A stretch of 64,000 nt of DNA, taken from the NCBI GenBank assembly GCA_963920575.1, contig OY986970.1, forward strand, positions 27,175,869 to 27,239,868, written 5' to 3'. The position numbers were made by a program, and so were the translations under genes. Below are positions 1-11,420 of the stretch, in pieces (position 1 is the first letter of the stretch; each line of letters opens with the position of its first letter). This stretch comes from Narthecium ossifragum. Taxonomy: Eukaryota; Streptophyta; Magnoliopsida; Dioscoreales; Nartheciaceae. Under the pieces are notes generated by a model, which was not told where the DNA came from, made no database searches, and saw nothing but the letters and a program-made list of their open reading frames with translations.

Positions 1-1915
1 TACAGTATCACAAAGGTAAGGGACGTGAGCACTGAGGAGCCATAATAGCTTCTTCACTAAATTTACATTTCCGTTTTTTTTTCTTGGTAGGCTGCCAGCT
101 TGCGTATACTACCAATTTGCTCGTTTTTGCAAACTATTCAAAAGGAATGGTGACAGTCAACCTCGGGTCCAACCCAGTAGCAAGAGGAGCGAAGTTGCAC
201 ATTTTTGTGGGGTATTAGGTACTCTTAAGAGGCCACCAAGTTGTAAAACCCAATGTGTAGCACTAGGTCTCTGCAAGTTGAGCTAATCTCCCTAAGGTCT
301 TCAGATATACAGTACTGTTCACAATCTTTCTCCAATCTGATAAGATGGCCAAAATGATATTTGAACTAGGTCAGCATGCAAAACACGTGATCTACATTAA
401 ACACAATGTTGAAATCCATAGTTACAATGTGGATTAAAGGCATGAGACTAGAAGCAATAGAGCATTAGGACTGATTTTTCATGCCTATTTCATAATTAAA
501 ATTGAATTCAGATTCTCATTGGCTCGGCAAAGTAATATACTACAGAAGTGTCCTTTTCTTTTTTCTAAGTATCTTTTTTTTTCAATTTTCCTTTTCTATT
601 AACAGATTGGGAGAAGATGCGTGGGAAGATGAGAATACGATTGAATTACTGAAGTATTTAAAATCTTGGTCTTCATACTCACTAAAGAAAGCTCAAAAGG
701 TGACTGCAATCGACTGAGCCAGATTTGATGGCCGGCAAATGTCACGCCAGTTGGTTATTGACACCGATATTATGGTCAGCATTGACACATAGATTTTCTG
801 GCACGGACCAGTACGAGCCGACACGGAGCTTTAATTGTCCAACACAAGTTTAAAATACCATTATTCCTTAGGAATAATTTATCATATTTGATTCTTAAGA
901 TCAATTGTTTCTTATTTTGATGACCCAAACAACTCTTCATACACTCCATTTTTAGAGGATCAAAACACCCAATATATGTGTCCTAGAGGATCGAATAAAC
1001 ACAGACCAGTAAAACTCTACGTCGATTCGTGCCGACCTGTGCCGGTTTGTGCCAGTCCATGCCGGCGGCACGTGCCGAGCCGGCCAAGGATTGGTGCCAC
1101 CGACACAACAATCCTTGGTATGGAATACTTTCTATCTGACCAAATCAAAGCAATATTGAAGAGGGAATCACATTATGCATATTCATTGTGAACCATGTAG
1201 GACCAATAGCATGATGCTAAAGCTAAAATCTCAAGGACAGACATAAAAGGCAATTGAACAAGGATGGCAAATATGCAACATAATGTAACTTTTGGGAAAG
1301 AGCACCAAATTAGGTCTTGGTCCACATAATAAAAACCACTTAGTATCAAAATGATTAGTTTGCCATCGTGACATGTGACTTTAAGCTATGAAAGCATCCA
1401 AGAAGGATCAAATTACTTTTAAGGTGCCTTTTAAAGACCTAAATAATGTATAAGAAGATTGCAAATATCCATCATGTAGGATCAAAATTATAGTAACAAT
1501 AAGGAAGATGGAAACTGCGAATAATAAAAATAAGAAACACAAATGCTAAAGTGGGTATTTTGCATATACATGAAGATTAGAGGTAAAGTGGATGAAATAG
1601 TTGAAGCCAAATGTTGAACTAGCATTAATTGAGATGACTAGGTCATGTCAGGACCAAGGATTGCCATACCGGAGGCACGCGCCATGCCGGCCTCCGGCCA
1701 GCTCGAGACTTCCAACCGGCACCAGCAATGCCGACCTATTTGCCGGTTGGCAAGGTGTGACGAGAGATAGGAGCCGGTGAAGTTTTCAACAAAGAAGGAG
1801 GTCACCGAGGAGTTTTTGGGGGAGACGGAGATGAGCATAAGAGGCAGCGGTGAAAGCGACTAAGAGAGAGAGAACGAGTTAGAGGTGGGTGACAGCAGTA
1901 GATTGCGAGAGAGAA

Positions 1916-1937
1916 GGGGGGGGGGGGGGGGGGGGGG
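1916..1937. repeat. Homopolymer run of 22 G
   Basis: An uninterrupted run of 22 G residues is visible directly. Runs this long are prone to sequencing and assembly length errors, so the exact length is uncertain. Confidence 0.9.
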
Positions 1938-1974
1938 TTTAGGGCATTTTAAACTTTTGAATTCGGGTTTTAAA

Positions 1975-2070
1975 CCCCGAAAACCGTTAACTAATAAAAC
2001 ACCCGAAACTTGTTAACTAATAAAACACTCGAAACTCATTAACCAATAAAACACCCGAAACTCGTTAACG
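1975..2070. repeat. 26-bp tandem repeat, about 3.7 copies
   Basis: Units begin near 1975, 2000, 2026 and 2052. Each carries a CCCGAAA core followed by GTTAACTAATAAAA-like sequence, with a few substitutions between units. It is a simple non-coding minisatellite. Confidence 0.85.
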
Positions 2071-2810
2071 TTATATTCTACCATCGAACCCTAAAAGCTT
2101 CGTCTCCTACCTTTCGCCGCCGCCGACCGACCCGACGTCCTCTCCTTCTCCTTCCCTTTTCTCCTCCCCTTCTCTTTTTTTTCCCTCTCTCTCTCTCCCC
2201 CTTTCCTCTCCCTCTTCCTCTCTTCTTTCCTCCTCTTCCTTTCTTTCCCTTCTTTATAGATCCCATCGAATGTGCTATGGATGGCAACGGGGCGAGTTAG
2301 CATAATCCCAAACCCATCCCATATAAAAAAACGAACCCCCAAATCCGTCCCAAACCCGACCGGCGCCATCCGGTGCCAATCAGCTCAAGGGCGAATAGTC
2401 CGGAGCAGAGCCAGTCCCAGATTTCGAGCCGGTGGGCTACCGGCTCGATATCTTCCGGCCAGCACCAAGGTTGCCGATCGGCAAGGAATTCCTTGGTTAG
2501 GACCACCTAGAAGGACTCTAGTAAAAATAAAGTGAAGTTGGCAACCTTGATAAAGGTTGCTTAGAGGAGAGAACATCATATCTAGTGGTTAGAATTTCCA
2601 TGTTCCTGTGTACGCCTCCATATGGCAAGTAAAAGAGGATGTCAATATTATGATAATATCTTGGACAACATAGAGACTCCCCCTTTTAGCTGTATGCTTT
2701 ACTTTTTGCGGAACCATAGTGACAGGAAAATCTCGAGATAAAAATTGCAGAACGTTAATGAAAGGAAAAATCTCAAGACTAAAAAAAAACATAAGGTCAG
2801 GACACCTTAC

Positions 2811-5800
2811 TTTATCAGGATCTTGCAAAATTTTGAAAGCCTGATTTAATACTACAAATGCTTGGTGCGCTAGTGGGTGAGAGCATTTGTCTGGATGAAC
2901 CATCAGAGATAACTTCCAATACCTACAGAAAAAAAAATTATAAGTAATCCGCATAGCACACATCGTCATTGTATTATAGGTGACAAAAAACAGTGTACTA
3001 AAATTAGCACTCGTAGATAGGTCGAACCAAAGGGGCAATCACCAGAAAACCTTTCGGACTCCAAAGCTAAACCACATCACACGCTAGAATACAATAGAAT
3101 TATCATCCATGCAATTCCAAAATTTCATGACCCCGCATTTGTCAACTAATTATTCCAAATTTTGCAGTATTCCAATGAGTCATACAGTATGACAATCTAC
3201 CATTAAGAATCTTGATTACAAAAAAAGTATGCAAGAAGCATGTCACGACAAACTATCCAATTAGAATCCTTGCTTAAAAAAAAGGAGGAAAGAAGCACGT
3301 TTTTAGTTGATGACAAAGAGACTAACCATTCTGGGTTTTGCAGTATTCCAAAGAGTCACATAGTGCGACAAGCTATCATTAAGAATCTTGATCACAAAAA
3401 AAGGATGAAAGAAGCATGTTACGACAAACTATCCATTTAGAATCGTTGATTACAAAAAAGGAGGCATGACAAAGAGACTAGAAGCTAGAGAAACAATCCA
3501 AAGTATGCACCACATAAGCATCCACCACTAATGGGAGGAAGGACATAGGTCAACAACATATTCAATGGTGGAGAACCTCAACAAGGAATTCATGGATTCA
3601 AAGAGCTTTATATATATATCTGATTCCTACGGAAGCATTAGCTCTACCTTTATCACTTTTGGAGAATTGAAACTTTACTTTCTGGAAGCTTTATTTCTCA
3701 AAGGCTAGACCAGCAACAATCCATCATAATTAAAGATTTATTTGTCTCAAACTACTATATCTTTTCTTCTTGTTTTGCTATCTATCAACCCATATACCAG
3801 CCATATAATGAAGCTACAACTGAAAGTGCTAGTTTCAGAATGCCATCTCCATAGGACAGCAGCAAAGCCAACCAAAAAACTTTCCCAAAAATAGATTACA
3901 GAAATAAGAAACTATGCATCTTCATAAACTTGACATACCCAATCTTCCCCTTAGCGACATTCTAGGAAATCACAAATACTAAGCCTATCCTACACCTGTA
4001 AACTCATATATCCATAGGTAAAGCTTGCTGAAATATCCACCAAGCGCAACATTGTTTTGAATCCTTAAATAGGAATATCAATTATATGCACTCTCATACC
4101 CAGGACCAAAGATCCAATGAGTTGGACTTTATAGGAATTCGGATAAGTTGAATTTAGACAGATTGTACAAGTGGACAAAAACGACTCAATTTCCTCCAAC
4201 AGTGCTCAAACAGAAGATAGAATATTCGCTTTGATAACCGAGCACAAGAGAATTGACATGGTGGCAACATTTCCTCACGTGGGTTCTTGATGAATATTTG
4301 CTTGCATCATTTTTAGTTGATTGCTAACAGTGTTGAGGTCTGTTGATCTTCACTTTCATTAGGTTACAAAGAGTCATCACATTGTTTATAACCCTTCGAG
4401 CTTAATACATGCTTTCAATTTGCTAAGTTACTTTAGGGTCCGTTTGGTTGGCATGAATCAAGGTGCATCGCGCCGCACAATGCACCCTGATTCATGATCA
4501 TGTGTTTGGTTCGCCATGCATCAACTAATGCATGCATTGTGCAATGCATTTTTTAGGCCAAATCATGCATCGTATTAAACGGTCATTTTGGTTGTTTCAC
4601 GCGATGCACCCACTTATTCACCCCATGAACATATTAAAATATATTCAATAAAATTATGTAAACATTAAAATTATGTCAACATTATTTAATCTCAATAAAA
4701 TCATTATATTATTTTAATCTCAATAATATATATATGTATTATTCATATAACATTCACATAATGATGCAATAAAGTTAAATTTTAATATATATACATTAAA
4801 TTTTTAATATATATTATATGAATAATATACATAACATTATATGATAAATATATATAATATTTTCATATATATATTAAAATTTAACTTTATTACATCATTA
4901 TGTGAACATTATATGAATAATATATATATATTATTGAGATTAAAATAATATTCACATAATTTTAATGTTTACATAACTTTATTGAATATATTTTAATATG
5001 TATAATATATATTATTCATATAATGTTTTTTTTATTTATATATATAGGATCAAAGTGCATCGGCTATTATTCATATAATGTTTTTTTTAAATATATATAT
5101 AGGATCAAAGTGCATCGGCTATTATTCATATAATGTTTTTTTTATTTATATATATAGGATCAAAGTGCATCGGCTGATCCAAAAGACAACCAAACAAATG
5201 CATCTACTGCCTGATGCATGCACCACCTGATGCATGCACGATCCCATACACCAGGCGATTCCACCAACCAAACGCCCTTTTAATGTTTCAAGAGATTCTT
5301 CTAAATCAGTGCCAAATGAGATCATGGATATGTTTGTTGTCGATAAATGATGCAAGGATAACAGAACTAAACATGACTTACATCTTCATAAGGAACTTAA
5401 AAAATATAAATGTGTTATTACCTTTTCTTGATGTTATCCAATGCCATTTTCCAATTAGCTCCAAGTACATCATACGGTTTATCAACCTCAGCACCAGCAA
5501 TTCGAGCCACCTGGCCAACATCAATCATAACAACATGGAGTACATATCAGTCCCAGCCACCGAGTTGCATTCTTGTCAAGTTAGTAATACCTAAATATTA
5601 CTTTCGGAAAATGACCAAGAACCAATGCCAACGGCATGACATGTAAAGCTTTGTTTAAAAGTGTTCAGATCCAAAGGGAAGAAAAGAACATTTTTCCTTA
5701 GCTATTGATATTCATTTCTGAATCACCAAAAAACATAAGCTGCTAACACCATCAAAGTAGTTTCAACACATTTTCAGCTAGCAGTTTATGTCAAGTTCCA

Positions 5801-8800
5801 TGCATAAATTAGTACTTTAAACATACTTCACAATGACTAGATCCGGGTGTGGACTTGCAAATAAAATTGTATTAATATTGATACACAAGAGGCTATATAT
5901 AGGTAATAATAGTAATAATAATCATAATACCAACAATAACAAATAATATATATTGTAAGAGCGGATATCCAGGAAATAAAAATACAGAAAGCACCAATTC
6001 TTACCTCCTCAAACCGCTCTGCTTCATTGGCTGATTCAGCTTCAGCAACTACAGCAGGAGGTGGAGGCCCTATAAAAAAATCGTTGTCAACTTCCAAGTC
6101 AGCTTCCCTGGAAATTTGAGCATCAGTCAACAAACTTATAATATAAAGACAGTTAACACTTATAAATTACAGTTTATCATATATGATATTGATAGCATCA
6201 TAAGAGTGAACAAACATCACAAACAGGTAAGACAGTTAGAACACCCTACTTGTACATGGTGTAATTATATAGAACAAGTCTAGAAATTTAAGTACAAGAG
6301 TCTGGATAGAACATCATGAACATATACCGCAGCAAAGTCTCCGCTTCTGCCAGTTCAGCTGCTGCAGCCAACAACTCACGAGATGGCATTTCAGGACCAA
6401 TTAACCTGCAGGACAGTTGAAAATCCATTACGTTACAATATAGGCTGCCTCAAGCATCATCTTTGTCTGGAGTGTTCATGTATCAGGTAAGTCTGACAGT
6501 GACTCAAAAATACTACAGCAAGAACCGTCAAACTGAAATAAAGCAGGTTAGATGTAATGTGAGAAGAAATTGATACTCGAACTCAAGTCTCAGATGGGCA
6601 ATACTAAATAAATCAATGTCAGCACATAAGCCCTACTCATTAAATTACAATGTTGTAAGGCCCTTCTCAGTATGTATACTACAGAATATTGGTGCTTAAT
6701 GAAGGAATCAACAAGCAATACTACAGAATACCCACAATTAAATATTACAGGAACAATGTGCATGCATTAGCAGGATCTAGACTAAAACAACATACACAAG
6801 AATAGGCAATTCAAACTCTTGATCTGAATAATTTCAACCGGCACAAGCCAAGTTTTCCTGCCTGACTAGAACGGCATACACAAAGGGGCAGATGCAACTA
6901 TGGATATGAACAATTTCAGCTAGCACAAGCCAATTCAAACTCTTGATCTGAACAATTTCAACTAGCACAAGCCAAGTATTCCTGCCTGACTAGAACGGCA
7001 TAACACAAGAAGGGGCAAATGCAACTATGGATATGAACAATTTCAGCTAGCACAAGCCAAGAGTGATTAAAAAAGCAGTTCTCCATCATTTAGAAAGGAA
7101 GGCAACCATGAAAACTAAATGGAAGAGCAACCATTAAGCTTATCCAACATAACACATAATGGAAGTTATTAGCTTAGCAAGACAAAATAACAGAACATGA
7201 CATATAAACATAGTCTAAAAAATAAGAAAATGCTTCATGTAAAGATTTAAACCACTAATAGCCAAGACAGGTAATGCTGGTTTCAAATGAAATAGGACTT
7301 CGAAAAAATTTCTAGTTCCTTATTTAGTGTTTGGCTATGAATTTATGGCAGGTTTCTGTAAAAGGCAACTTGAGCAAGAGACAGTACACACCACAAAACC
7401 TACATAACCAGTTGGTAAGTAGAAAAGGTCCATCTTATTGCTTTTAAAATTGGAGCCATGCAACAAGCAACACCACTTCAAATTTCCCAAGACTAGGAAA
7501 GAATTAAGACATAAAGAAAGTTGCACCCCAGAGCATAGACAGATGGAAAAGGTTACAAGTCTCCAATGAAGAAGTCTTCAATTGAAGCCCCATCACCAGG
7601 GAGTTATATTTGGCATCATATTAGGGCATTTGTCAATGCTCCCGTCTATCACTAACTAGTACTTGACACCTGCTTCAGGAACTGCACCTTTTTTATTAGT
7701 TAAGCCCAAAGGCTGGATTTTAGGAACTGCACCTACTCTGAAAGATAGTCTGGAATAAATTGTGCTCCCACAGCAACAAAATGCAATCCTCAAAGAGAAC
7801 ATGTCAGCTATAGGTCCTTATAAACTAAAATGCAATCCTCAAAGAGAACATGTCAGCTATAGGTCCTTAAAATGCAATCCTCAAAGGAAATCAGATCTCA
7901 CTTTCTTGTAGCAGGAGCTGAAGACTTGCGATCATCCTGAGATTTTGAAAGTAATGCAGCATCAGGATCCGAAGCTGGTTGAATGTGTGAACATAATGTC
8001 GACCCAACGACCTCCAAAGTAGGCCGACCTATTGAAGGCAGCAAGAAAATTCCATGTTTGTGTTGCACAAGCTTTAAAGAAAGAAAAAGCCTTTTCAAAA
8101 GCTTCACCAATGATTTGTTTGAAATTCCTGTCACATCAGCAGCCTGACCATTGTCAATCATTTGTAGAAGCTGCAACAACAAGAAAAATTTTGTTAGAAG
8201 AGTTCAGGTATCAATTACATATGGCATACTCATTTTTGTACGAAATAGAGAAAATATTGCAACGGAACATGACTATCGGAAAAAAAAATCAGTTCTGATA
8301 GAAATATTTTCTACCAATTCAAACAAATACACAGGTCTCAACCATGGTTTGAAGTTTCGGCCGATCCCGATCCGAAACTCCAAAACATATCGGGTGTTGG
8401 CATCTGCTGATCCCCAAACTAGGGCCCGAAACCACCGAAACAAAGCCATTTCGGGCCGAAACTAACGAAACGTATCGGGTTTTCTTTTTGACCGATACCA
8501 ACACCGATACCCATACCGAAACCGAAACTTCAAACCTTGGTTTCAAGAAAAGATGTTGGCCCATGAACATATAACTTGTCGAGATTCCAATGACCAAAAC
8601 CAAAGGATTGTTCCGATGTTTACATTTAACTCCCTGGACCCTAGCATAAACTAAGTAAACCCATGAGTAAAACAATAAATATAGTACCTTGATTACTTCC
8701 ATCCTTTAGGTATACTTCAACTAAATGATTTCCTTCATCCACAGCATCATTGCTTTCCAGGTTAAAATCACGTCAGCCATGACCCTATTTGAAAGGGTAT

Positions 8801-9810
8801 AAGAGAGAATTTGCATTGCTATTCTATTTCAAACAACGTAGTATCAAATAACAACACTCACTCTTCGTTTGTGCATATTCACCACTACCCAAATTACCAC
8901 AACAATCAAGCCATCAGCAAACCTACTATGCCAAAGCTTCTATTTCCAGACTTATCATTGAACTTGTGCTCTGATCCAACCTTCTGCTCAAGGCTTTCTT
9001 GGATGCTTTGGCTTCTGGTTTCTGCTGCCTCAAACAGAGACAATTGCTCATATAAATCATCATATGCACGTTTAATCTCAAATATCAAGTAGATTGGGGT
9101 TCTTGCTGGTATGCTAAGTCCCTCAATAGCCTATCAAAATTGGCCAAGAATCCAGAGCTAGTAAGCCAAGGTCAGATCATGCTGTGTCAAATACTTTTGC
9201 TTCTTCTATGAAACTTGTCATGGTATCATTGCGTTAAATATAGAACATAGAGAAAATTTCCAACATATAAAAAGTATGATAACAAGGAAAGGGATTACAA
9301 GGTAAAATCAGCCTAAAGTGATAGTTCTTAAAGCCGCATCTAAATAGTATGGAGGTGGTTAGCTACTTGGACTAATCAATGGTGTGACTTTACCTGACGC
9401 AAATCATTAGCAACCTCAGGGAATCGTTGGAGTATGAGAGAGACGAGGGCCTCCGGCTCCAATGCCTCCTCTTCCTCGACCTCCTCCTCCGAAGAGTTGT
9501 AAGAATACTTGCTGCCGCCATTGCCACCCCTCAGCCTTGGGTTCCTCTTCCGCATGGATCTGTCCCCATTTGCGTCCTCCCCCTTGGCAGAGGATCGTCG
9601 GTGCCTGCTCCTGTGCCTACTGTCTCCTCTATGGCGGCCTGATCTTTTCCTCTTCCTCTTGATGCTATCACTGAGGTCAGAGGACGAGTAGCCGGTGGAG
9701 GAAGATGAAGAGGGGGAACCATCAGTGTCCTCTGAAGAACTCGTCTTCTTCCTCCTCCGATGGGATCGCTTCTTGTGCTTGTCCAACTTTGATTTGCGAT
9801 CACTTCCCAT
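2811..9810 (-). CDS. SR-rich J-domain (DnaJ-like) protein, 3' end missing
   Basis: Six minus-strand exons join in frame: 9394-9810, 7902-8170, 6328-6405, 6005-6107, 5422-5510 and 2811-2922 (356 codons). All five visible introns have GT-AG borders and the phases agree. The start is the MGSDRKSK methionine at 9810; the frame is open 15 codons further up, but MGSDRKSK gives the usual charged start of this type. Residues 1-120 are a Lys/Arg/Ser-rich SR-like stretch. Later come a conserved block around residues 130-210 (LLQMIDNGQAADVTGI), an acidic GPPPPAVVAEAES stretch, and a J-domain split over the last two exons with the HPD triad at residues 328-330. The family resembles plant nuclear DnaJ proteins with an internal J-domain, probably partnering Hsp70 and perhaps linked to RNA processing (inference). 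The C-terminal part is not in the window, which ends inside or beyond a long last intron. Confidence 0.8.
4435..5282. mobile_element. Non-autonomous DNA transposon with CGTTTGGTTGG inverted ends
   Basis: The left end reads AGGGTCCGTTTGGTTGG. The right end, reverse-complemented, reads AAAGGGCGTTTGGTTGG, giving about 17-bp terminal inverted repeats 850 bp apart. The interior is AT-rich with internal inverted symmetry around repeated ATATTATTCATATAA stretches. No transposase reading frame is present. The target duplication is unclear (possibly TTT), so the superfamily is unsure. It sits in an intron of the J-domain gene. Confidence 0.65.
5010..5176. repeat. 55-bp tandem repeat, three copies
   Basis: The marker GGATCAAAGTGCATCGGCT occurs at 5047, 5102 and 5157, exactly 55 bp apart, with matching T-rich and TATA-rich sequence between. 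The array is inside the larger inverted-repeat element, near its right end. Confidence 0.85.
7690..7721 (-). mobile_element. Extremely 5'-truncated retroposon tail
   Basis: A 32-bp insert, T-run then ATTAGTTAAGCCCAAAGGCTGG, is flanked by a perfect 13-bp direct repeat AGGAACTGCACCT at 7677-7689 and 7722-7734. Read on the minus strand it is the 3' end of a poly(A) retroposon (CCTTTGGGCTTAACTAAT then A-run). It lies in an intron of the J-domain gene and belongs to the family also seen at 34876, 34925, 52215 and 53546. Confidence 0.75.
8341..8541. mobile_element. 201-bp MITE-like palindromic element
   Basis: The left end ACCATGGTTTGAAGTTTCGG matches the reverse complement of the right end (ACCAAGGTTTGAAGTTTCGG) at 19 of 20 positions. 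The interior is rich in CGGGCCGAAAC/CCGATAC motifs. It has no coding capacity and no clear target duplication. It lies in an intron of the J-domain gene. Confidence 0.65.
8981..9130 (-). other. Exon-like 150-nt open segment in an intron
   Basis: On the minus strand an AG at 9131-9132 precedes 50 open codons, followed by GTTGG at 8980. Entry and exit phases are both zero, so it could be spliced into the J-domain transcript without a frame change. The encoded peptide is helical and charged (KRAYDDLYEQLSLFEAAETR). However, the flanking exons join naturally as NDLRQ-LLQMIDNG, the polypyrimidine tract is weak, and the open frame runs on past the putative donor to a stop. It may be a cassette exon, a relic of another gene, or chance. 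Confidence 0.3.
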
Positions 9811-10199
9811 CTCTTTCTCTCTATACAACGGCAATTTCGAAGCATTAGTTAACAATTGCTACTTTGTAAATATCAGTTCAAACGAGTTTGTAGGCTATTA
9901 AAAAAACTATGACATCGATATTTGTGTTCATCCATATAGTATACATCCAACAGCATCAACGATATTGTCTTTGTACAGTAATCTACATACAAATATCCCA
10001 ATAGAACGAAGTGATAGAATTTATTTCCAATCTACAGGACAAGGACCCAAAACTCAATGTGTGATCCCTACAAGAACAACTAACTTCCAGTTCCAGTATA
10101 CTAAATTATAGGTTAAGAAAAGATTGATGCTGATATTGAGGAGAGCAAGGAATGTGATCGAATTTATTTCCAATCAGCATATTTCAAATATGTTAACAA

Positions 10200-11420
10200 C
10201 AAGGACCGTATTAACCCAAAGGTCTGTAAGAAAAGTCAAAAGGTACTTGATCGCAGCACCATGCTTGAATAAACAATAACATGCATCATAACTTGTTTAG
10301 CACATGAACTTACCTTAGTTCAGAGATCAAATGCAAAGCCATCATAGGCACAATAATTTAAATAAAAATCTCGAGAAAAAACAAGATATTTGCCAAATAC
10401 AACAAAAATCAAATAATTCCCATGCTACTAAAAGATCCACGGGCAAAGAGTCAACTAAGGGGGCGTTTGGCGCACCCCCATCCCGGTGGATCCGCGGGAT
10501 GGGGGACACGCGGATCCTGCCCCGTCAGATCCGTGCTTTTGGCGCCGGCGCGGATTCCGCGCGGATCTCGGAAATCAGGATCCGCCCTGAGGCGGATCCC
10601 GATTTCGGCAGCGGACACAAATTCAGGATCCGCGGGAGCGGATTCCGCGGATCCCATCTCGCGGATCCGCCGGTGCCAAACAGGCCCTAATTAACCCAAA
10701 GGTTGGGGAGAAAAGTAAAAGCTATTTTTCCGCGTAAATAAGAAGATGCATCAGCTATAACCTGTTTACCACATGAACTTACCTTAGAAGTTCAGAGATC
10801 AAGTGTAAAACCATCATGTGCAGATTAAGTTAAATAACAATTTCGAAGAAAAATAAGATCTGTGCTGAATACAAAAAAAAAGAACCAAATAAATCCCGTG
10901 TCATTAAAAGATCCATTTGGGAGAAAAGTTAACTAATTAACCCAAAGGTCGGTAAGAAAAGTTAAAGCTCTTGTTTCACAATACCATGTTTGAATAAACA
11001 ATAAGCTGCATCAGATTATCAGAATTGACATGTTTACCACAGGAACTTACCTTAGTTCAGAGATCAAGTGTAAAGCCATCATATGCAGCTCACATTAAAT
11101 ACCAATCTCAAGATAAAACAATATGTGTGCTAATAATTACAAAACGAATCAAATAAATCCCATGCAACTAAAAAATCCACTGAGGAGAAAAGTTAACAAA
11201 TTAAGCCAAAGGTTTAGGAGAAAAGATAACGTAAAATTTTGGTAACACCACCATAAGCATCAGAATTGACTTGTTTACCACATGAACTTACCTTAGAAGT
11301 TCAGAGATCAAGTGTAAAGCCATCATATGCAGATTACATCAAACAACAATCTTGGAAAAAAAACAAGATGTGTGCTACATAAATCACAAATCAAAACCCA
11401 TGTAGCTAAAAGATCCATTG
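10200..11420. repeat. Tandem array of ~240-270 bp units, at least four copies
   Basis: The marker AACTTACCTTAG followed by TTCAGAGATCAA and CCATCAT recurs near 10310, 10775, 11044 and 11285, with matching flanks (AAAGATCCA, GTTAACTAATTAACCCAAAGG). The spacing from the first to the second marker is longer only because a MITE sits in the first unit. Read on the minus strand, each unit contains AAGGTAAGT, a strong 5' splice-site consensus, in the same orientation as the J-domain gene. Confidence 0.8.
10459..10687. mobile_element. PIF/Harbinger-type (Tourist-like) MITE, copy A
   Basis: The 229-bp element has ends GGGGGCGTTTGGC and, on the right, GCCAAACAGGCCC, flanked by TAA at 10456-10458 and 10688-10690. 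The interior is GC-rich with many GGATCCGCG palindromic motifs. It is inserted in one unit of the tandem array; a neighbouring unit near 10930 shows the uninterrupted AACTAATTAACCC site. A related copy is at 50320-50482. Confidence 0.85.

Larger units (their letters stand above)
1..2810. other. Left flank or intron without recognised coding exons
   Basis: This stretch lies downstream of the last visible exon of the minus-strand J-domain gene, so it is probably intron or 3' flank. It holds a 22-base G run, a 26-bp tandem repeat, and several short GC-rich repeat patches rich in GCCGG/CCGGC (about 1020-1120, 1660-1760 and 2400-2505), some bounded by CCAAGG-like ends. The stretch from 2270 to 2375 resembles 12637-12800, both beginning with a GGATGGCAA-type motif, which suggests a dispersed repeat. 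I searched the minus strand for a continuation of the J-domain protein and saw none. Confidence 0.5.

Noticed and set aside
502..717. Plus-strand 71-codon frame with a good upstream acceptor (TTCTATTAACAG) and exon-like RLGEDAWEDENTIELLKYLK
   Set aside because: No matching neighbouring exon, no family recognised, and it lies in the probable intron of a minus-strand gene.
2078..2369. Lys/Arg/Glu-rich minus-strand frames
   Set aside because: They are translations of a CT-rich low-complexity tract.
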